A DNA stretch of 64,000 bases from Clostridia bacterium (GCA_017461475.1 JAFTXX010000001.1:16555-80554); one strand, 5' to 3'; shown: positions 46,755 to 55,136, counted from the stretch's first letter. Notes: generated by a model from the sequence alone, not told the origin. Numbers and translations are program-made.

Positions 46755-46755
46755 G

Positions 46756-46784
46756 AAAAAGGAAGCTGCAAGGCTTCCTTTTTT
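46756..46784 (+). terminator. Terminator of hisS
   Basis: AAAAAGGAAGC pairs with GCTTCCTTTTT around TGCAAG, followed by T. Confidence 0.9.
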
Positions 46785-46910
46785 GCATAGCGGGGAAGCG
46801 CAATTACCGCCTTAATCAATTTCCAAAAATTCTTAATAAAATCTTAATGGTTTAGGGTATTGGATTTTAAAACTTTATGTGGTATTTTATTATTGACGGA
46901 GGGAAATGAC

Positions 46911-47603
46911 ATGTACAACATTTTGATTTGCGACGACGAAAAGGATATCGTTTCCGCGCTGAAGATTTATCTTGAGGCGGAGGGGTATAAGACCTTTTCG
47001 GCGTATAACGGGCGCGAGGCGCTTGAAATTATAGAAAAAGAGGATATCCACCTTGTGCTCATGGATATAATGATGCCCGGGATGGACGGCATTGAAGCAC
47101 TGTCAAAACTTCGCGAGAGGTACAATGTTCCCGTGATACTGCTGACTGCAAAGAGTGAGGACAGCGACAAGGTGCTCGGGCTCGGCGTAGGTGCCGACGA
47201 CTACATCACAAAGCCGTTCAGCCCCACCGAGACGCTTGCGCGTGTGCGGTCGCATTTGCGCAGATATATGCAGCTTGGCGGTGGACAGACCGCCGCGGGG
47301 CAAAAGCAGATTTCTGTCGGCGGCATAGAACTTGACGACCTTGCCAAAGAGGTATTTGTGGACGGCGAAAAGGTGAACCTTACGCCCACCGAATACGAGA
47401 TTCTTAAACTGCTTATGCAAAACGCGGGAGTGGTTTTCTCTCCTAAAGAAATATATTCGCGCGTTTGGAAGAATGAGCCTTACGGCGCGGAGGGAACTGT
47501 GGCGGTACATATACGCCATTTGCGCGAGAAAATCGAAATCAATCCCACCGAGCCGAGATACTTAAAAGTGGTATGGGCAAAGGGATATAAAATAGAAAAG
47601 TAA
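46911..47603 (+). CDS. OmpR-family response regulator
   Basis: A 230-residue two-component regulator. The receiver domain (1-115) has acidic residues D8 and D9 and the phosphorylated D52 in LVLMDIMMPG, then K in LLTAKSE. The winged-helix DNA-binding domain covers about 135-230 (VNLTPTEYEILKLLMQNAG, then YSRVWKNEPYGAEGTVAVHIRHLREKIE). It resembles the VanR/PhoP group. The start MYNILICDDEK is chosen because GGAGGG lies just upstream. The sensor kinase follows after 12 bases. Confidence 0.95.
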   Translation: MYNILICDDEKDIVSALKIYLEAEGYKTFSAYNGREALEIIEKEDIHLVLMDIMMPGMDGIEALSKLRERYNVPVILLTAKSEDSDKVLGLGVGADDYITKPFSPTETLARVRSHLRRYMQLGGGQTAAGQKQISVGGIELDDLAKEVFVDGEKVNLTPTEYEILKLLMQNAGVVFSPKEIYSRVWKNEPYGAEGTVAVHIRHLREKIEINPTEPRYLKVVWAKGYKIEK

Positions 47604-47615
47604 GGAGAGGCAAAG

Positions 47616-49997
47616 ATGAAGATAAGAAACAATGCCGCAATAAAGGCAGTTGCTGTAATTCTATCCGTTTTGCTGTTGCTCGGCACGGTGTTTTTCGGTG
47701 TCTGTGCAGTGGCGGCGGGTGCGGTCGGTGCATACACGGGCAACTTTAAAAAGGAAAAAGAAAACGTTTTACAAAACATTCTGAGGAGCTACGCCTACGA
47801 GATTGCCGACGCATACTGGCAAGGCAACGACATAGACAAGCTGTACGGCGGCGCTAACTTCTACTATGAAATAGAAAGCTCGACAGGCGACAAGATTTCG
47901 CATCTCGGCAAGGCAAGCACATATTTGCAGCAAACTACAGTGACATACACGCAGTATGTCTATGAAAATGTCAGCTATACCGTAAACGGCGACGTGTCCT
48001 ATACTGTAGGCAGAGAGATTACCGCACCCGAGGTATCCTATACTGTAGAGAGCGAGATTGATGCACCCGAGGTATCGTACACTGTAGACGAAGGCATGTT
48101 TGCGGCTGCTGAGCCTCTGCCGGAGACTGTTGTATCAAATACAAATTCCGATGTAACCTATACAGTCAGCGGTGAAGAATCCGTGTCAACCGTGGTATAT
48201 ACCGTAGGCGGCGGACTCATTGAAAATGCCGAGCCGCTGCCGCTGACGGAATCGCCAGATGTCACATATACCGTCGACGGAGAACCGGTGGATACTGTGC
48301 AGTACGGTGTTAGCGGCGAAGATATGTTTATATTTGATGACGCGACCGAGCCTTTATCCGATAATTGTGAAGTAATAGTTACTTATAACGGTGAGTTGTA
48401 TAGTTTAGGTAATGTACAAAACACGGACGAACTGCAGGCAATACTGCATGACTTCGGCTACTATGCGGAAAGTGAACCTACCCCTGTTACATTGACTGTA
48501 ACTCTCTACGAAAAGGCGGCCAAGTACACGACCGATAAGCTTTCGCTCGCGCGCTTTTGGATCGACGCAGTCTACAGCATGCGATATGTTTCTATAAGTC
48601 TTGCCGCGGGTTGCTTTATCCTGCTTATTGCGGTGTGGATATTCCTCTTCTGCGCTGCGGGTCACCGCAAAAAGAGTTCGGAGCCGTCGCTCGGTTTATT
48701 TGACCGCATACCGTTTGACCTTTTCACGGTCCTTTCTGTTGCGCTGTTTGCAGCAATCGGTCTCGGTGTGGTATTCCTGATTGAACTTATCATGTATCAG
48801 GCGCCGGGCACGTTTTCGGCTCAGCTTACCTTTGCCATAGCAGCCGGAATTGGCACCGCAATATGCGCTGTTGTGCTTTATCTTATCCTGCTTGGTTATC
48901 TGCTCAGTTTTGCCGCTCGCGTCAAGGTCGGCGGTCTTATCCGTTCGACACTTATATATAAAGCAGTTGCATTTATTTGCCGCGGTGCGTATAAGCTCAT
49001 ATGCGCATTGCCGCTGGTCTGGAAAACCGCACTTTTGCTGTTTGCCGTAACTCTGCTTGAACTGATTTTGCTGTTGTCAAACGCATATGAGCCGGATAAT
49101 CTTGTTATTTTATGGACTGTTGAAAAGATTATTGTCATTCCGCTTGTTATTTTTGCGGTGCTGCTTCTTCGCAAACTTAAAAAAGGCGGTGAGGCTATTG
49201 CCGAGGGACACATAGGCGAGAAAATCGACACAAAATACATGCCGCTTGACTTCGGCGAGTTTGGCGAAACGCTTAATAATATCGGCGGCGGTCTTGAACG
49301 CGCAGTCGACGAAAAAATGAAGAGCGAGCGCCTTAAAACCGAGCTTATCACCAATGTTTCGCACGATATAAAAACGCCGCTTACATCCATTGTAAACTAT
49401 GTTGATCTCATCAAAAAAGAGGAGATAGAAAACGAAAAAGTGCGCGAATATGTCGATGTGCTCGACCGTCACAGCGCAAGGCTGAAAAAACTTATTGATG
49501 ACCTTGTCGAAGCATCAAAGGCTTCAACGGGTAATCTCACGGTCGAGTGCGAGCGTCTCGACGCATGCGTTCTTCTCGAACAGTCACTCGGCGAGTACAG
49601 CGAAAAACTTGAAGCAAGCGAACTTACTCCCATAATGTCAATGCCAAGCGACCCCGCTTATATCATGGCAGACGGACGCAGACTGTGGCGCGTGTTTGAC
49701 AATTTGCTCTGTAACATCTGCAAGTACGCAATGCCGAAAACGCGCGTGTATATCACTCTCGAGCGCGCCGATAATAAGGTGACCGCCATCTTCCGCAACA
49801 TCTCCCGCGAGTCGCTGAACATAACCGGTGACGAGCTCACCGAGCGCTTTGTCCGCGGCGACGCGTCGCGCAACACTGAGGGAAGTGGTCTCGGACTCTC
49901 CATAGCCCGCAGCCTCACTGAACTCCAAGGCGGCACACTGGATGTGACAATAGACGGCGACTTGTTCAAAGCCACAGTGACATTCCCCGCGGCTTAA
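47616..49997 (+). CDS. Sensor histidine kinase with repeat-bearing extracellular domain
   Basis: A 793-residue membrane kinase paired with the upstream regulator. After a first membrane segment (about 10-35) comes an extracytoplasmic domain of some 290 residues; its middle (about 116-232) holds eight repeats of a V-S/T-Y-T-V type motif. At least five more hydrophobic segments follow (about 326-530), then a short HAMP-like stretch. The kinase core has the H-box TNVSHDIKTPLTS (H583), an N-box with VFDNLLCNICKY, and GSGLGLSIA as G-box. The N-box has two Cys around the conserved Asn. The output should be phosphorylation of D52 in the partner; the signal is unknown. Confidence 0.9.
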   Translation: MKIRNNAAIKAVAVILSVLLLLGTVFFGVCAVAAGAVGAYTGNFKKEKENVLQNILRSYAYEIADAYWQGNDIDKLYGGANFYYEIESSTGDKISHLGKASTYLQQTTVTYTQYVYENVSYTVNGDVSYTVGREITAPEVSYTVESEIDAPEVSYTVDEGMFAAAEPLPETVVSNTNSDVTYTVSGEESVSTVVYTVGGGLIENAEPLPLTESPDVTYTVDGEPVDTVQYGVSGEDMFIFDDATEPLSDNCEVIVTYNGELYSLGNVQNTDELQAILHDFGYYAESEPTPVTLTVTLYEKAAKYTTDKLSLARFWIDAVYSMRYVSISLAAGCFILLIAVWIFLFCAAGHRKKSSEPSLGLFDRIPFDLFTVLSVALFAAIGLGVVFLIELIMYQAPGTFSAQLTFAIAAGIGTAICAVVLYLILLGYLLSFAARVKVGGLIRSTLIYKAVAFICRGAYKLICALPLVWKTALLLFAVTLLELILLLSNAYEPDNLVILWTVEKIIVIPLVIFAVLLLRKLKKGGEAIAEGHIGEKIDTKYMPLDFGEFGETLNNIGGGLERAVDEKMKSERLKTELITNVSHDIKTPLTSIVNYVDLIKKEEIENEKVREYVDVLDRHSARLKKLIDDLVEASKASTGNLTVECERLDACVLLEQSLGEYSEKLEASELTPIMSMPSDPAYIMADGRRLWRVFDNLLCNICKYAMPKTRVYITLERADNKVTAIFRNISRESLNITGDELTERFVRGDASRNTEGSGLGLSIARSLTELQGGTLDVTIDGDLFKATVTFPAA

Positions 49998-50013
49998 GTA
50001 AAGTCACAAGAAG

Positions 50014-50056
50014 AAAAGCTTACAAAGTCCGTTTTTCGGAATTTGTAAGCTTTTTG
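50014..50056 (+). terminator. Terminator of the two-component operon
   Basis: AAAAGCTTACAAA pairs with TTTGTAAGCTTTT; inner bases form a smaller stem, and a T-run follows. Confidence 0.88.
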
Positions 50057-50062
50057 GTAGTG

Positions 50063-50266
50063 TAAATTAATGTTTAGTGAAGTGACAAACATCTCCCCGC
50101 GAGATCCTTCACTCCGCTGCGCTCCGTTCGAGGATGACAAGCGGGGGTTGCCGCAGTGCGATAAAATAAGCCTTTTTTAGCACTTTGCTAAATCCCGCCC
50201 CTGTCATCCTTGAGCGTCAGCGTTGCGATCTCGGGCGGAGATGTCAGTAACATAAACATTAATTTA
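50063..50266. repeat. MITE-like element, copy D
   Basis: 204 bp with perfect 14-bp ends TAAATTAATGTTTA and TAAACATTAATTTA. Orientation as copy B. It lacks the CCATACTCGC hairpin module. The 60 bases to the tRNA promoter are AT-rich and otherwise empty. Confidence 0.9.
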
Positions 50267-50328
50267 TATTAGCATCTCTCTGCCTCTATAAAATTTCAAA
50301 ATATTTTGTAACTTTTTTAAAAAAGTTG

Positions 50329-50357
50329 TTGACAAGACCGTTACCTTGTGCTATAAT
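50329..50357 (+). promoter_or_regulatory. Promoter of the tRNA-Met-tRNA-Glu pair
   Basis: TTGACA at 50329-50334, 17-base spacer, TATAAT at 50352-50357. Confidence 0.88.
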
Positions 50358-50389
50358 AATTCTCGTTGGTGCCAGTGAGCACTGAATGT

Positions 50390-50466
50390 GGCGGAATAGC
50401 TCAGCTGGCTAGAGCAATCGGTTCATACCCGATAGGTCGTGGGTTCAAGTCCAACTTCCGCTACCA
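50390..50466 (+). tRNA. tRNA-Met (anticodon CAT, elongator-like)
   Basis: 77 bases with CCA. The acceptor GGCGGAA pairs with TTCCGCT (first pair G-T). The anticodon stem ATCGG/CCGAT carries loop TTCATAC. The three G-C pairs of an initiator tRNA are absent, so it is elongator Met, or less likely a lysidine-modified Ile. The T-stem GTGGG/CCAAC has one G-A mismatch. Confidence 0.9.
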
Positions 50467-50470
50467 CAAC

Positions 50471-50545
50471 GGCCCGTTGGTCAAGCGGTTAAGACACCGC
50501 CCTTTCACGGCGGTAACGGGGGTTCGATTCCCCCACGGGTCACCA
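50471..50545 (+). tRNA. tRNA-Glu (anticodon TTC)
   Basis: 75 bases with CCA. The acceptor GGCCCGT pairs with ACGGGTC. The anticodon stem CCGCC/GGCGG holds loop CTTTCAC. Four bases separate it from tRNA-Met, so both come from one transcript. Confidence 0.95.
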
Positions 50546-50546
50546 G

Positions 50547-50579
50547 AAAAAAGCCTAACGCAAAGCGTTAGGCTTTTTT
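50547..50579 (+). terminator. Terminator of the tRNA pair
   Basis: AAGCCTAACGC pairs with GCGTTAGGCTT around AAA, with A-run and T-run flanks identical to those of the tRNA-Gln terminator. Confidence 0.9.
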
Positions 50580-50750
50580 CAACTAAATCCACCTTACGGT
50601 GGGATAAATCGCTTGCGCGATGAAATCCTCCTTGCAGTCGGATGAAATCCGCTCGACGCGGATGGGTGGATTTAATTTCATCGTGCGTATACGCACGATT
50701 TCATCTGCGGCAATGCCGCAGATTTCATCCTCGCTGTGCGAGGATTTCAT
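50580..50750. repeat. Hairpin-mosaic cassette, copy 2
   Basis: Starts CAACTAAATCC like copy 1 at 3898. Hairpins CCACC/GGTGG, TCGC/GCGA, a weaker TCC/GGA and TCCGC/GCGGA are joined by ATAAA or TGAAA. The closing arm GGTGGATTT (50665-50673) pairs with AAATCCACC (50585-50593). AATTTCA follows, then hairpins TCGTGCG/CGCACGA, TCTGCGGC/GCCGCAGA and TCCTCGC/GCGAGGA joined by TTTCA. The stems differ from copy 1 while the plan and total length (171 versus 173) agree. It ends 17 bases before a four-helix-bundle gene. Confidence 0.85.
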
Positions 50751-50767
50751 TGAAAGAGGAAAATCAG

Positions 50768-51115
50768 ATGGCTGAAAATAAACTTGCGGATTTGTCTATA
50801 GAGTTTGCGGTGAAGGTGTTAAAGACTACGGATGGATTAAAAGGACATTATTCTTTAGTCAACCAACTTGAGCGGTCAGCTACTTCTATCGGTGCCAATA
50901 TTCGTGAGGCAAAATATGCTCAAAGCAAACTCGACTTCGTTTCTAAACTTCAGATTGCGTTAAAAGAGTGCTACGAGACGGAATATTGGCTGGAACTTAT
51001 GCTAAAAGCCGATATATTACCGGAAAGTTGTGTAAACAGCATTTTGCACGATTGCGGCTCGCTGCGGCGTATACTTATTTCTTCAATCAATACAACAAAA
51101 GCAAATATGAAATGA
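50768..51115 (+). CDS. Four-helix-bundle protein (S23/IVS-type)
   Basis: A 115-residue all-helical protein of the S23-type four-helix-bundle family, known from genes inside 23S rRNA intervening sequences and related to accessory proteins of diversity-generating retroelements. Family blocks: LADLSIEFAVKVLKTTDGLKG, then VNQLERSATSIGANIREAKYA, then DFVSKLQIALKECYETEYWLEL. The start MAENK at 50768 has GAAAGAGGAAA upstream. No reverse transcriptase or variable repeat lies nearby, so it is not a complete retroelement. It sits directly behind the hairpin cassette, with cca 17 bases downstream. The molecular role is unknown. Confidence 0.9.
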   Translation: MAENKLADLSIEFAVKVLKTTDGLKGHYSLVNQLERSATSIGANIREAKYAQSKLDFVSKLQIALKECYETEYWLELMLKADILPESCVNSILHDCGSLRRILISSINTTKANMK

Positions 51116-51132
51116 AAAAGGAGGGCGCACAC

Positions 51133-52305
51133 ATGAACATACCTACGCAAATTGAATATATACTTCGCAAACTCACATCTGCAGGGTACGATGCTTACCT
51201 TGTGGGCGGATGTGTGCGTGACTTTTTGCTTGGGGCAGCGCCGAGCGACTACGACATTACCACAAGTGCGGAGCCTGCAGAGACTATGGCGGTGTTTGAT
51301 GGTGACCGCGTTATACCCACGGGGTTAAAGCATGGCACCGTTACGGTGCTGTACGGCGGAATGTCGGCGGAAATAACCACCTATCGCACGGAGACGACTT
51401 ATACCGACGGGCGTCACCCCGACAAGGTGCAATTTTCAAAACACCTTTCCGACGACCTTTGCCGTCGCGACTTTACGGTCAACGCAATGGCGATGGATAT
51501 TGACGGCAATATCGTAGACCTTTACGGTGGCAGGGAAGACCTTGAGAAAAAGATTATCCGTGCTGTCGGCGTACCTCACGAGCGATTCACAGAGGACGCG
51601 CTTCGCATACTCCGTGCGTTCCGTTTTGCCTCAAAACTCGGCTTTGACATCGAGCAGGACACACTCGAAGCGGCAATATCTCTTGCACCTCGCCTTTCTC
51701 TAGTTTCCCGCGAAAGAATTTTTGCCGAACTTGAAAAACTGCTGATAGGTGTTTCTGCAGCCAAAATTATTGAAACAATGATTTACGGAAAGGTTTTTGA
51801 TTGCATTTTTAATACACCGCAAATTAGCGCGGAAGCAGTAAAATACATCGACACATTGCCGTGCCGCGCCGATGTGCGTCTCGCCGCGTTTTTATTAAAT
51901 GATAAAAATGCGGAAGAGCACGTTAAGTCACTTAAAACATCGACGCATTTCGCAGACAGCGTTCTTGCAACCGTCAATTGTGTATTGCCCGAAAGCCATA
52001 GCTTGCCCTCGCTTCGCAGACTTGTGTTTGCAAGCGGCAAACAAGCCGCGCTTGACCGCGCTTTGATTGACGGTGACCGCGACCTTTTTGACAAACTTTC
52101 AACCCTCATTGAGACAGAGAACTGCTTTGCGATATCCGACCTTGATATAAAAGGCAGTGACATCGCGGCACTCGGAATTTCCGGCAGAGCAATTGGAGAT
52201 GCGCTTACAAAACTTTTGTTTGCCGTATTTGATGAAAAAGTAACAAATGCCAAGGCGGATTTGATTAGGTATCTAAAAAAAGTTGACAATATTAAAAAAG
52301 TATAG
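51133..52305 (+). CDS. cca: CCA tRNA nucleotidyltransferase / poly(A) polymerase family
   Basis: Class II nucleotidyltransferase of 390 residues that builds or repairs the CCA end of tRNAs. The start MNIPTQIEYILRKL at 51133 follows AAGGAGGG. The head domain has AYLVGGCVRDFLLG and SDYDITTSA (metal aspartates); then RRDFTVNAMAM and EDALRILRAFRFASKLGF. The C-terminal tail is less conserved. All tRNAs seen here encode CCA, so a repair role or action on other transcripts is likely. A related poly(A) polymerase cannot be excluded. Confidence 0.92.
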   Translation: MNIPTQIEYILRKLTSAGYDAYLVGGCVRDFLLGAAPSDYDITTSAEPAETMAVFDGDRVIPTGLKHGTVTVLYGGMSAEITTYRTETTYTDGRHPDKVQFSKHLSDDLCRRDFTVNAMAMDIDGNIVDLYGGREDLEKKIIRAVGVPHERFTEDALRILRAFRFASKLGFDIEQDTLEAAISLAPRLSLVSRERIFAELEKLLIGVSAAKIIETMIYGKVFDCIFNTPQISAEAVKYIDTLPCRADVRLAAFLLNDKNAEEHVKSLKTSTHFADSVLATVNCVLPESHSLPSLRRLVFASGKQAALDRALIDGDRDLFDKLSTLIETENCFAISDLDIKGSDIAALGISGRAIGDALTKLLFAVFDEKVTNAKADLIRYLKKVDNIKKV

Positions 52306-52343
52306 TAAAATAATAAGAACAGTATATTTTGGGAGGTAAAATG

Positions 52344-52628
52344 ATGGCAAACGAAGTTAGCTACATTGAATATAAGGGCAGAGCGTTTGTGCGTGAGCAT
52401 GACACTATCTGCTACGGCAACATGACAGACCCGTACATCCTTTATATGATGATAATGTCATACAAAAAGTTCGGCAACACCGAGATCCCTGACAAAATTC
52501 TTATTCAGGTCCTTTCCACAGACCAGTCGAAGCCTTTCGCAGACAGAATAGTAAAGCAGGGTGAAAAGAACGGTCTTTACGATGCGCTTGATATCGGCGT
52601 AATCTGGCTCGAGAGAGCATTAGCATAA
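52344..52628 (+). CDS. Small conserved-looking protein of unknown function
   Basis: A 94-residue soluble protein (MANEVSYIEYKGRAFVREHD on). GGGAGG lies upstream of two adjacent ATG codons at 52341 and 52344; the second has the better spacing. Mostly helical by composition, with DPYILYMMIMSYKKFGN in the middle and GVIWLERALA at the end. I do not recognise the family. The codon use is like that of well-expressed genes. Confidence 0.75.
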   Translation: MANEVSYIEYKGRAFVREHDTICYGNMTDPYILYMMIMSYKKFGNTEIPDKILIQVLSTDQSKPFADRIVKQGEKNGLYDALDIGVIWLERALA

Positions 52629-52668
52629 AAAACAACCGATTATCCAAAAGATAATCGGTTGTTTTTTA
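52627..52668. terminator. Bidirectional terminator
   Basis: AAAACAACCGATTATC pairs with GATAATCGGTTGTTTT around CAAAA. It lies between convergent genes and has A- and T-runs on both sides. Confidence 0.9.
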
Positions 52669-53388
52669 TATTTTTTCGATGATTTCTTTAAGCTCCTCAA
52701 AACTGTCGACTTTGTCAAACGACAGCGGGGGCAGATTTGAATAGTCGCGCATGTGTGCGCCTGTATAAAGCACAGGGTGCATACCTGCGCTGAGTGCGCC
52801 TACAACGTCGGCATTCGCATTGTCTCCCACGTACCATATTTCGCTTGCGTCCAGTCCCGAACGGAGCCTTGCCACGTCAAACAGCAGTTTCTCCGGCTTG
52901 CGGAGAATGTAGTCCGAACTCGTGATTACAAAATCAAAGCGGTTGTTTGGCAGATAGCGGTTAAGGCGGGTGCGCAGTGCCATGTTTGAGTAGCACATAT
53001 TGCTGATAACGCCTGTGCGTATGCCGTTTTCGTGCAGATAGTCAAGGAATTCCGCGGCACCGGGGGAGGCAAAAGAACCGTGCGTTGCACTGTCCCAATA
53101 GAGAAGGTCGGCTTCCGCAATGGAAATGTCAAGTTTAAGACCGTATGCGTCGCGGAGCAGACGTATAAATTTTTCATGCTCGATCTCGCGGCAGCTTTCG
53201 CGTCGTGCGCCCGAAACGTATTCAAACAGTTTGTTTGAACACTCGCAGAACTCGGCTTCGCTCATGCCTTCGGGGAGATTTGACGCGTGGGAAAGCACGG
53301 CAAGGTTTGCCGCTGTCCAGTCAAATTGAGGTTCTACAATAAGCGTCTGACCGTAGTCAAACAGTATCATTTTAGGTTTCTTGGTCAT
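52666..53388 (-). CDS. HAD-family hydrolase
   Basis: A 240-residue haloacid dehalogenase-type protein. Motif I is ILFDYGQTL, where the second catalytic Asp of DxD is replaced by Gly (D-Y-G), motif II is VISNM, and motif IV lies in WYVGDNANADVVGA. The cap is helical (about 20-100). A lost second Asp occurs in some HAD members and may lower phosphatase activity or change the reaction. The substrate is unknown. It lies nine bases downstream of coaW and is likely co-transcribed with it. Confidence 0.87.
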   Translation of the reverse strand: MTKKPKMILFDYGQTLIVEPQFDWTAANLAVLSHASNLPEGMSEAEFCECSNKLFEYVSGARRESCREIEHEKFIRLLRDAYGLKLDISIAEADLLYWDSATHGSFASPGAAEFLDYLHENGIRTGVISNMCYSNMALRTRLNRYLPNNRFDFVITSSDYILRKPEKLLFDVARLRSGLDASEIWYVGDNANADVVGALSAGMHPVLYTGAHMRDYSNLPPLSFDKVDSFEELKEIIEKI

Positions 53389-53397
53389 TTTGTCAGT

Positions 53398-54222
53398 TTA
53401 CTTCAGTGCGCAAAGTGCGGCACCGATAACGGTGGAATACTGTGCGCGCGGTGGGATAATAAAGTTTACGTCAAACATTTCGGATAGGGTTTTGAATGTG
53501 CCGGGCGCTTGCGATATCTGCGTAAGGTTGCCCGTGAGAACTATGTCGCGTGTTTTGTGCATGCGGGAGTTGAACACCGCCATCATGCCGACAGTCTCGT
53601 AAATCATGTTGATAAGACCGAGCGCGATGTCTTCTTTTGTTGCAAGGTCTGCCACCTTGCCGAAGTTTGCCGCGGTCATGTTTTCGGGGAGAGTATATGA
53701 ACCTGGGGTGATATCCTTTATGCGCAGGTCTATGTTGTCGAGATTGCCGTCTTTTGCAAGGTCGGAGATATGCTCGGGGTTCTTCATTCCAAGCAGTTTT
53801 TCGGAAAGTCCGACAAGCGTACCGCCGCCGACACCGGTACCGCCGAGATACTCGATTTTTCCGCCGCGTGTCGCGTGTACAAGCGCGGTGCCTGTGCCCA
53901 TGCTGACAACAATCGCGCGTTCAAAGTTCGAGAGGTAAAGACCGCCAAGGCCGATACATTCAAACTCGGGAACATTCTCGCAGGGGAGCGAGTAAAGCGG
54001 TTTTGTAATGTATTTTGAACCGACACCGGTAATAGAAATTTTTTCAATGTCGGAAAGTTCAAGCGAGTTTTGCGTAAGGAATTTGCCAAACGCGCCGTAA
54101 ACGCTGGTGACAGGGTCGGTTGCCTTGACCGAAAGCGGCTCGATAAGTGTGTACCCGTTTTCGGAGGAGAATCCGACGATTTTTGTAGTGCTGCCGCCGA
54201 TGTCTATTCCTATGGTGACCAA
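53398..54222 (-). CDS. coaW: Type II pantothenate kinase
   Basis: First enzyme of coenzyme A synthesis: phosphorylates pantothenate with ATP. ASKHA-fold protein of 274 residues: VTIGIDIGGSTTKIVG (phosphate 1), ITGVGSKYI, SMGTGTALV, YLGGTGVGGGTLVGL, VLTGNL. The start is set at TTG 54222 because AAAGGGGAC stands eight bases ahead; an ATG at 54240 lacks a ribosome binding site. The type II form, typical of staphylococci and some Clostridia, is usually not inhibited by CoA. Confidence 0.88.
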   Translation of the reverse strand: MVTIGIDIGGSTTKIVGFSSENGYTLIEPLSVKATDPVTSVYGAFGKFLTQNSLELSDIEKISITGVGSKYITKPLYSLPCENVPEFECIGLGGLYLSNFERAIVVSMGTGTALVHATRGGKIEYLGGTGVGGGTLVGLSEKLLGMKNPEHISDLAKDGNLDNIDLRIKDITPGSYTLPENMTAANFGKVADLATKEDIALGLINMIYETVGMMAVFNSRMHKTRDIVLTGNLTQISQAPGTFKTLSEMFDVNFIIPPRAQYSTVIGAALCALK

Positions 54223-54321
54223 AGAAAAGTCCCCTTTCATATAAATGATTAAACATAAATATGATACCATATTTGCAATAAAAAAGCAAGCAATATATAA
54301 TGCGATATGTTGTAATGTTTG

Positions 54322-54349
54322 TTGACAGTGTAGCCTAAATGTTATAAAA
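54322..54349 (+). promoter_or_regulatory. Promoter of the flavin-binding oxidase-like gene
   Basis: TTGACA at 54322-54327, 16-base spacer, TATAAA at 54344-54349. Confidence 0.7.
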
Positions 54350-54378
54350 TAAATTTAAAATATATACAGGAGTGCGCA

Positions 54379-54855
54379 ATGTTCAGGGAACTCACAAGAA
54401 TAAACAAAAAACTTTCTCAGAGCGAGTGCGTCGAGATACTTACGCGCGAGAAACGTGGTGTACTTTCGGTACTCGGCGACGGGGATTATCCGTACGGCAT
54501 GCCGATGAACCATTTTTACGATGCTGAAGACGGAAAAATATACTTCCATTGTGGTCGAGGCGGCCACCGTGCCGACGCAATTGCAAAGCACGATAAGGTT
54601 TCGTTTTGCGTGTATGACGAGGGTAGCCGCATTGATGGCGACTGGGCTTTGCATGTAAAAAGCGTCATCGTTTTCGGCAGAATCGAAGTGATAACCGACA
54701 TGGAAAAACTCATTGATATCTCGACAAAACTCAGTCACAAATTCACCGATGACGAGGAATACATCCGCAAAGAGATCGAACAGCACGCCGCGAGAACCGT
54801 TTTGCTCGCGCTCACACCCGAGCACCTCTGCGGCAAAGCCGTAACCGAATCGTGA
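54379..54855 (+). CDS. Pyridoxamine 5'-phosphate oxidase-related flavoprotein
   Basis: A 158-residue split-barrel protein of the NimA/PNPOx-like group. Seen: LTREKRGVLSVLGDGDYPYGMPMNHFYD, then IYFHCGRGGHRADAIAKHDKVSFCVYDEG, the usual flavin-binding strands. The family includes nitroimidazole reductases and many FMN-dependent oxidoreductases; the substrate is unknown. ACAGGAGTG precedes ATG. Single gene between its own promoter and terminator. Confidence 0.88.
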   Translation: MFRELTRINKKLSQSECVEILTREKRGVLSVLGDGDYPYGMPMNHFYDAEDGKIYFHCGRGGHRADAIAKHDKVSFCVYDEGSRIDGDWALHVKSVIVFGRIEVITDMEKLIDISTKLSHKFTDDEEYIRKEIEQHAARTVLLALTPEHLCGKAVTES

Positions 54856-54861
54856 AATATG

Positions 54862-54888
54862 AAAAGGGCTGTAAAACAGCCCTTTTTT
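54862..54888 (+). terminator. Terminator of the flavoprotein gene
   Basis: AAAAGGGCTGT pairs with ACAGCCCTTTT around AAA, followed by T. Confidence 0.9.
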
Positions 54889-54893
54889 AGCGG

Positions 54894-55136
54894 TAAATTG
54901 ATGTTTATGTTACAAACATCTCCGCCCGAGATCCTTCGCTTGCGCTCAAGGATGACAAGGGCGGGTTTGAGCGAAGTGCTTAAAAAGCCTTTGTTTACGC
55001 ATTGCAACAACCCCCGCTTGTCATCCTCGAACGGAGCACAAGGAACCTTCGGTTCCTGCCATACTCGCAAAGCGAGTATGGGCGGAGTGAAGGATCTCGC
55101 GGGGAGATGTTTGTTTGAGCTCTAAACATTAATTCT
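54894..55136. repeat. MITE-like element, copy E
   Basis: About 243 bp with ends TAAATTGATGTTTA and TAAACATTAATTCTA. Orientation as copy A. It carries both hairpin modules CCATACTCGC/GCGAGTATGG and GGAACCTTCGGTTCC. It fills the gap to the ECF sigma gene; the last 75 bases (55137-55211) hold no clear sigma-A promoter. Confidence 0.88.

Noticed and set aside
50390-50466. Initiator tRNA
   Set aside because: The anticodon stem lacks the three consecutive G-C pairs, and the first acceptor pair is G-T, not the initiator mismatch.
50768-51115. Diversity-generating retroelement
   Set aside because: Only the accessory-type helical protein is found; there is no reverse transcriptase, template repeat or variable repeat in the window.
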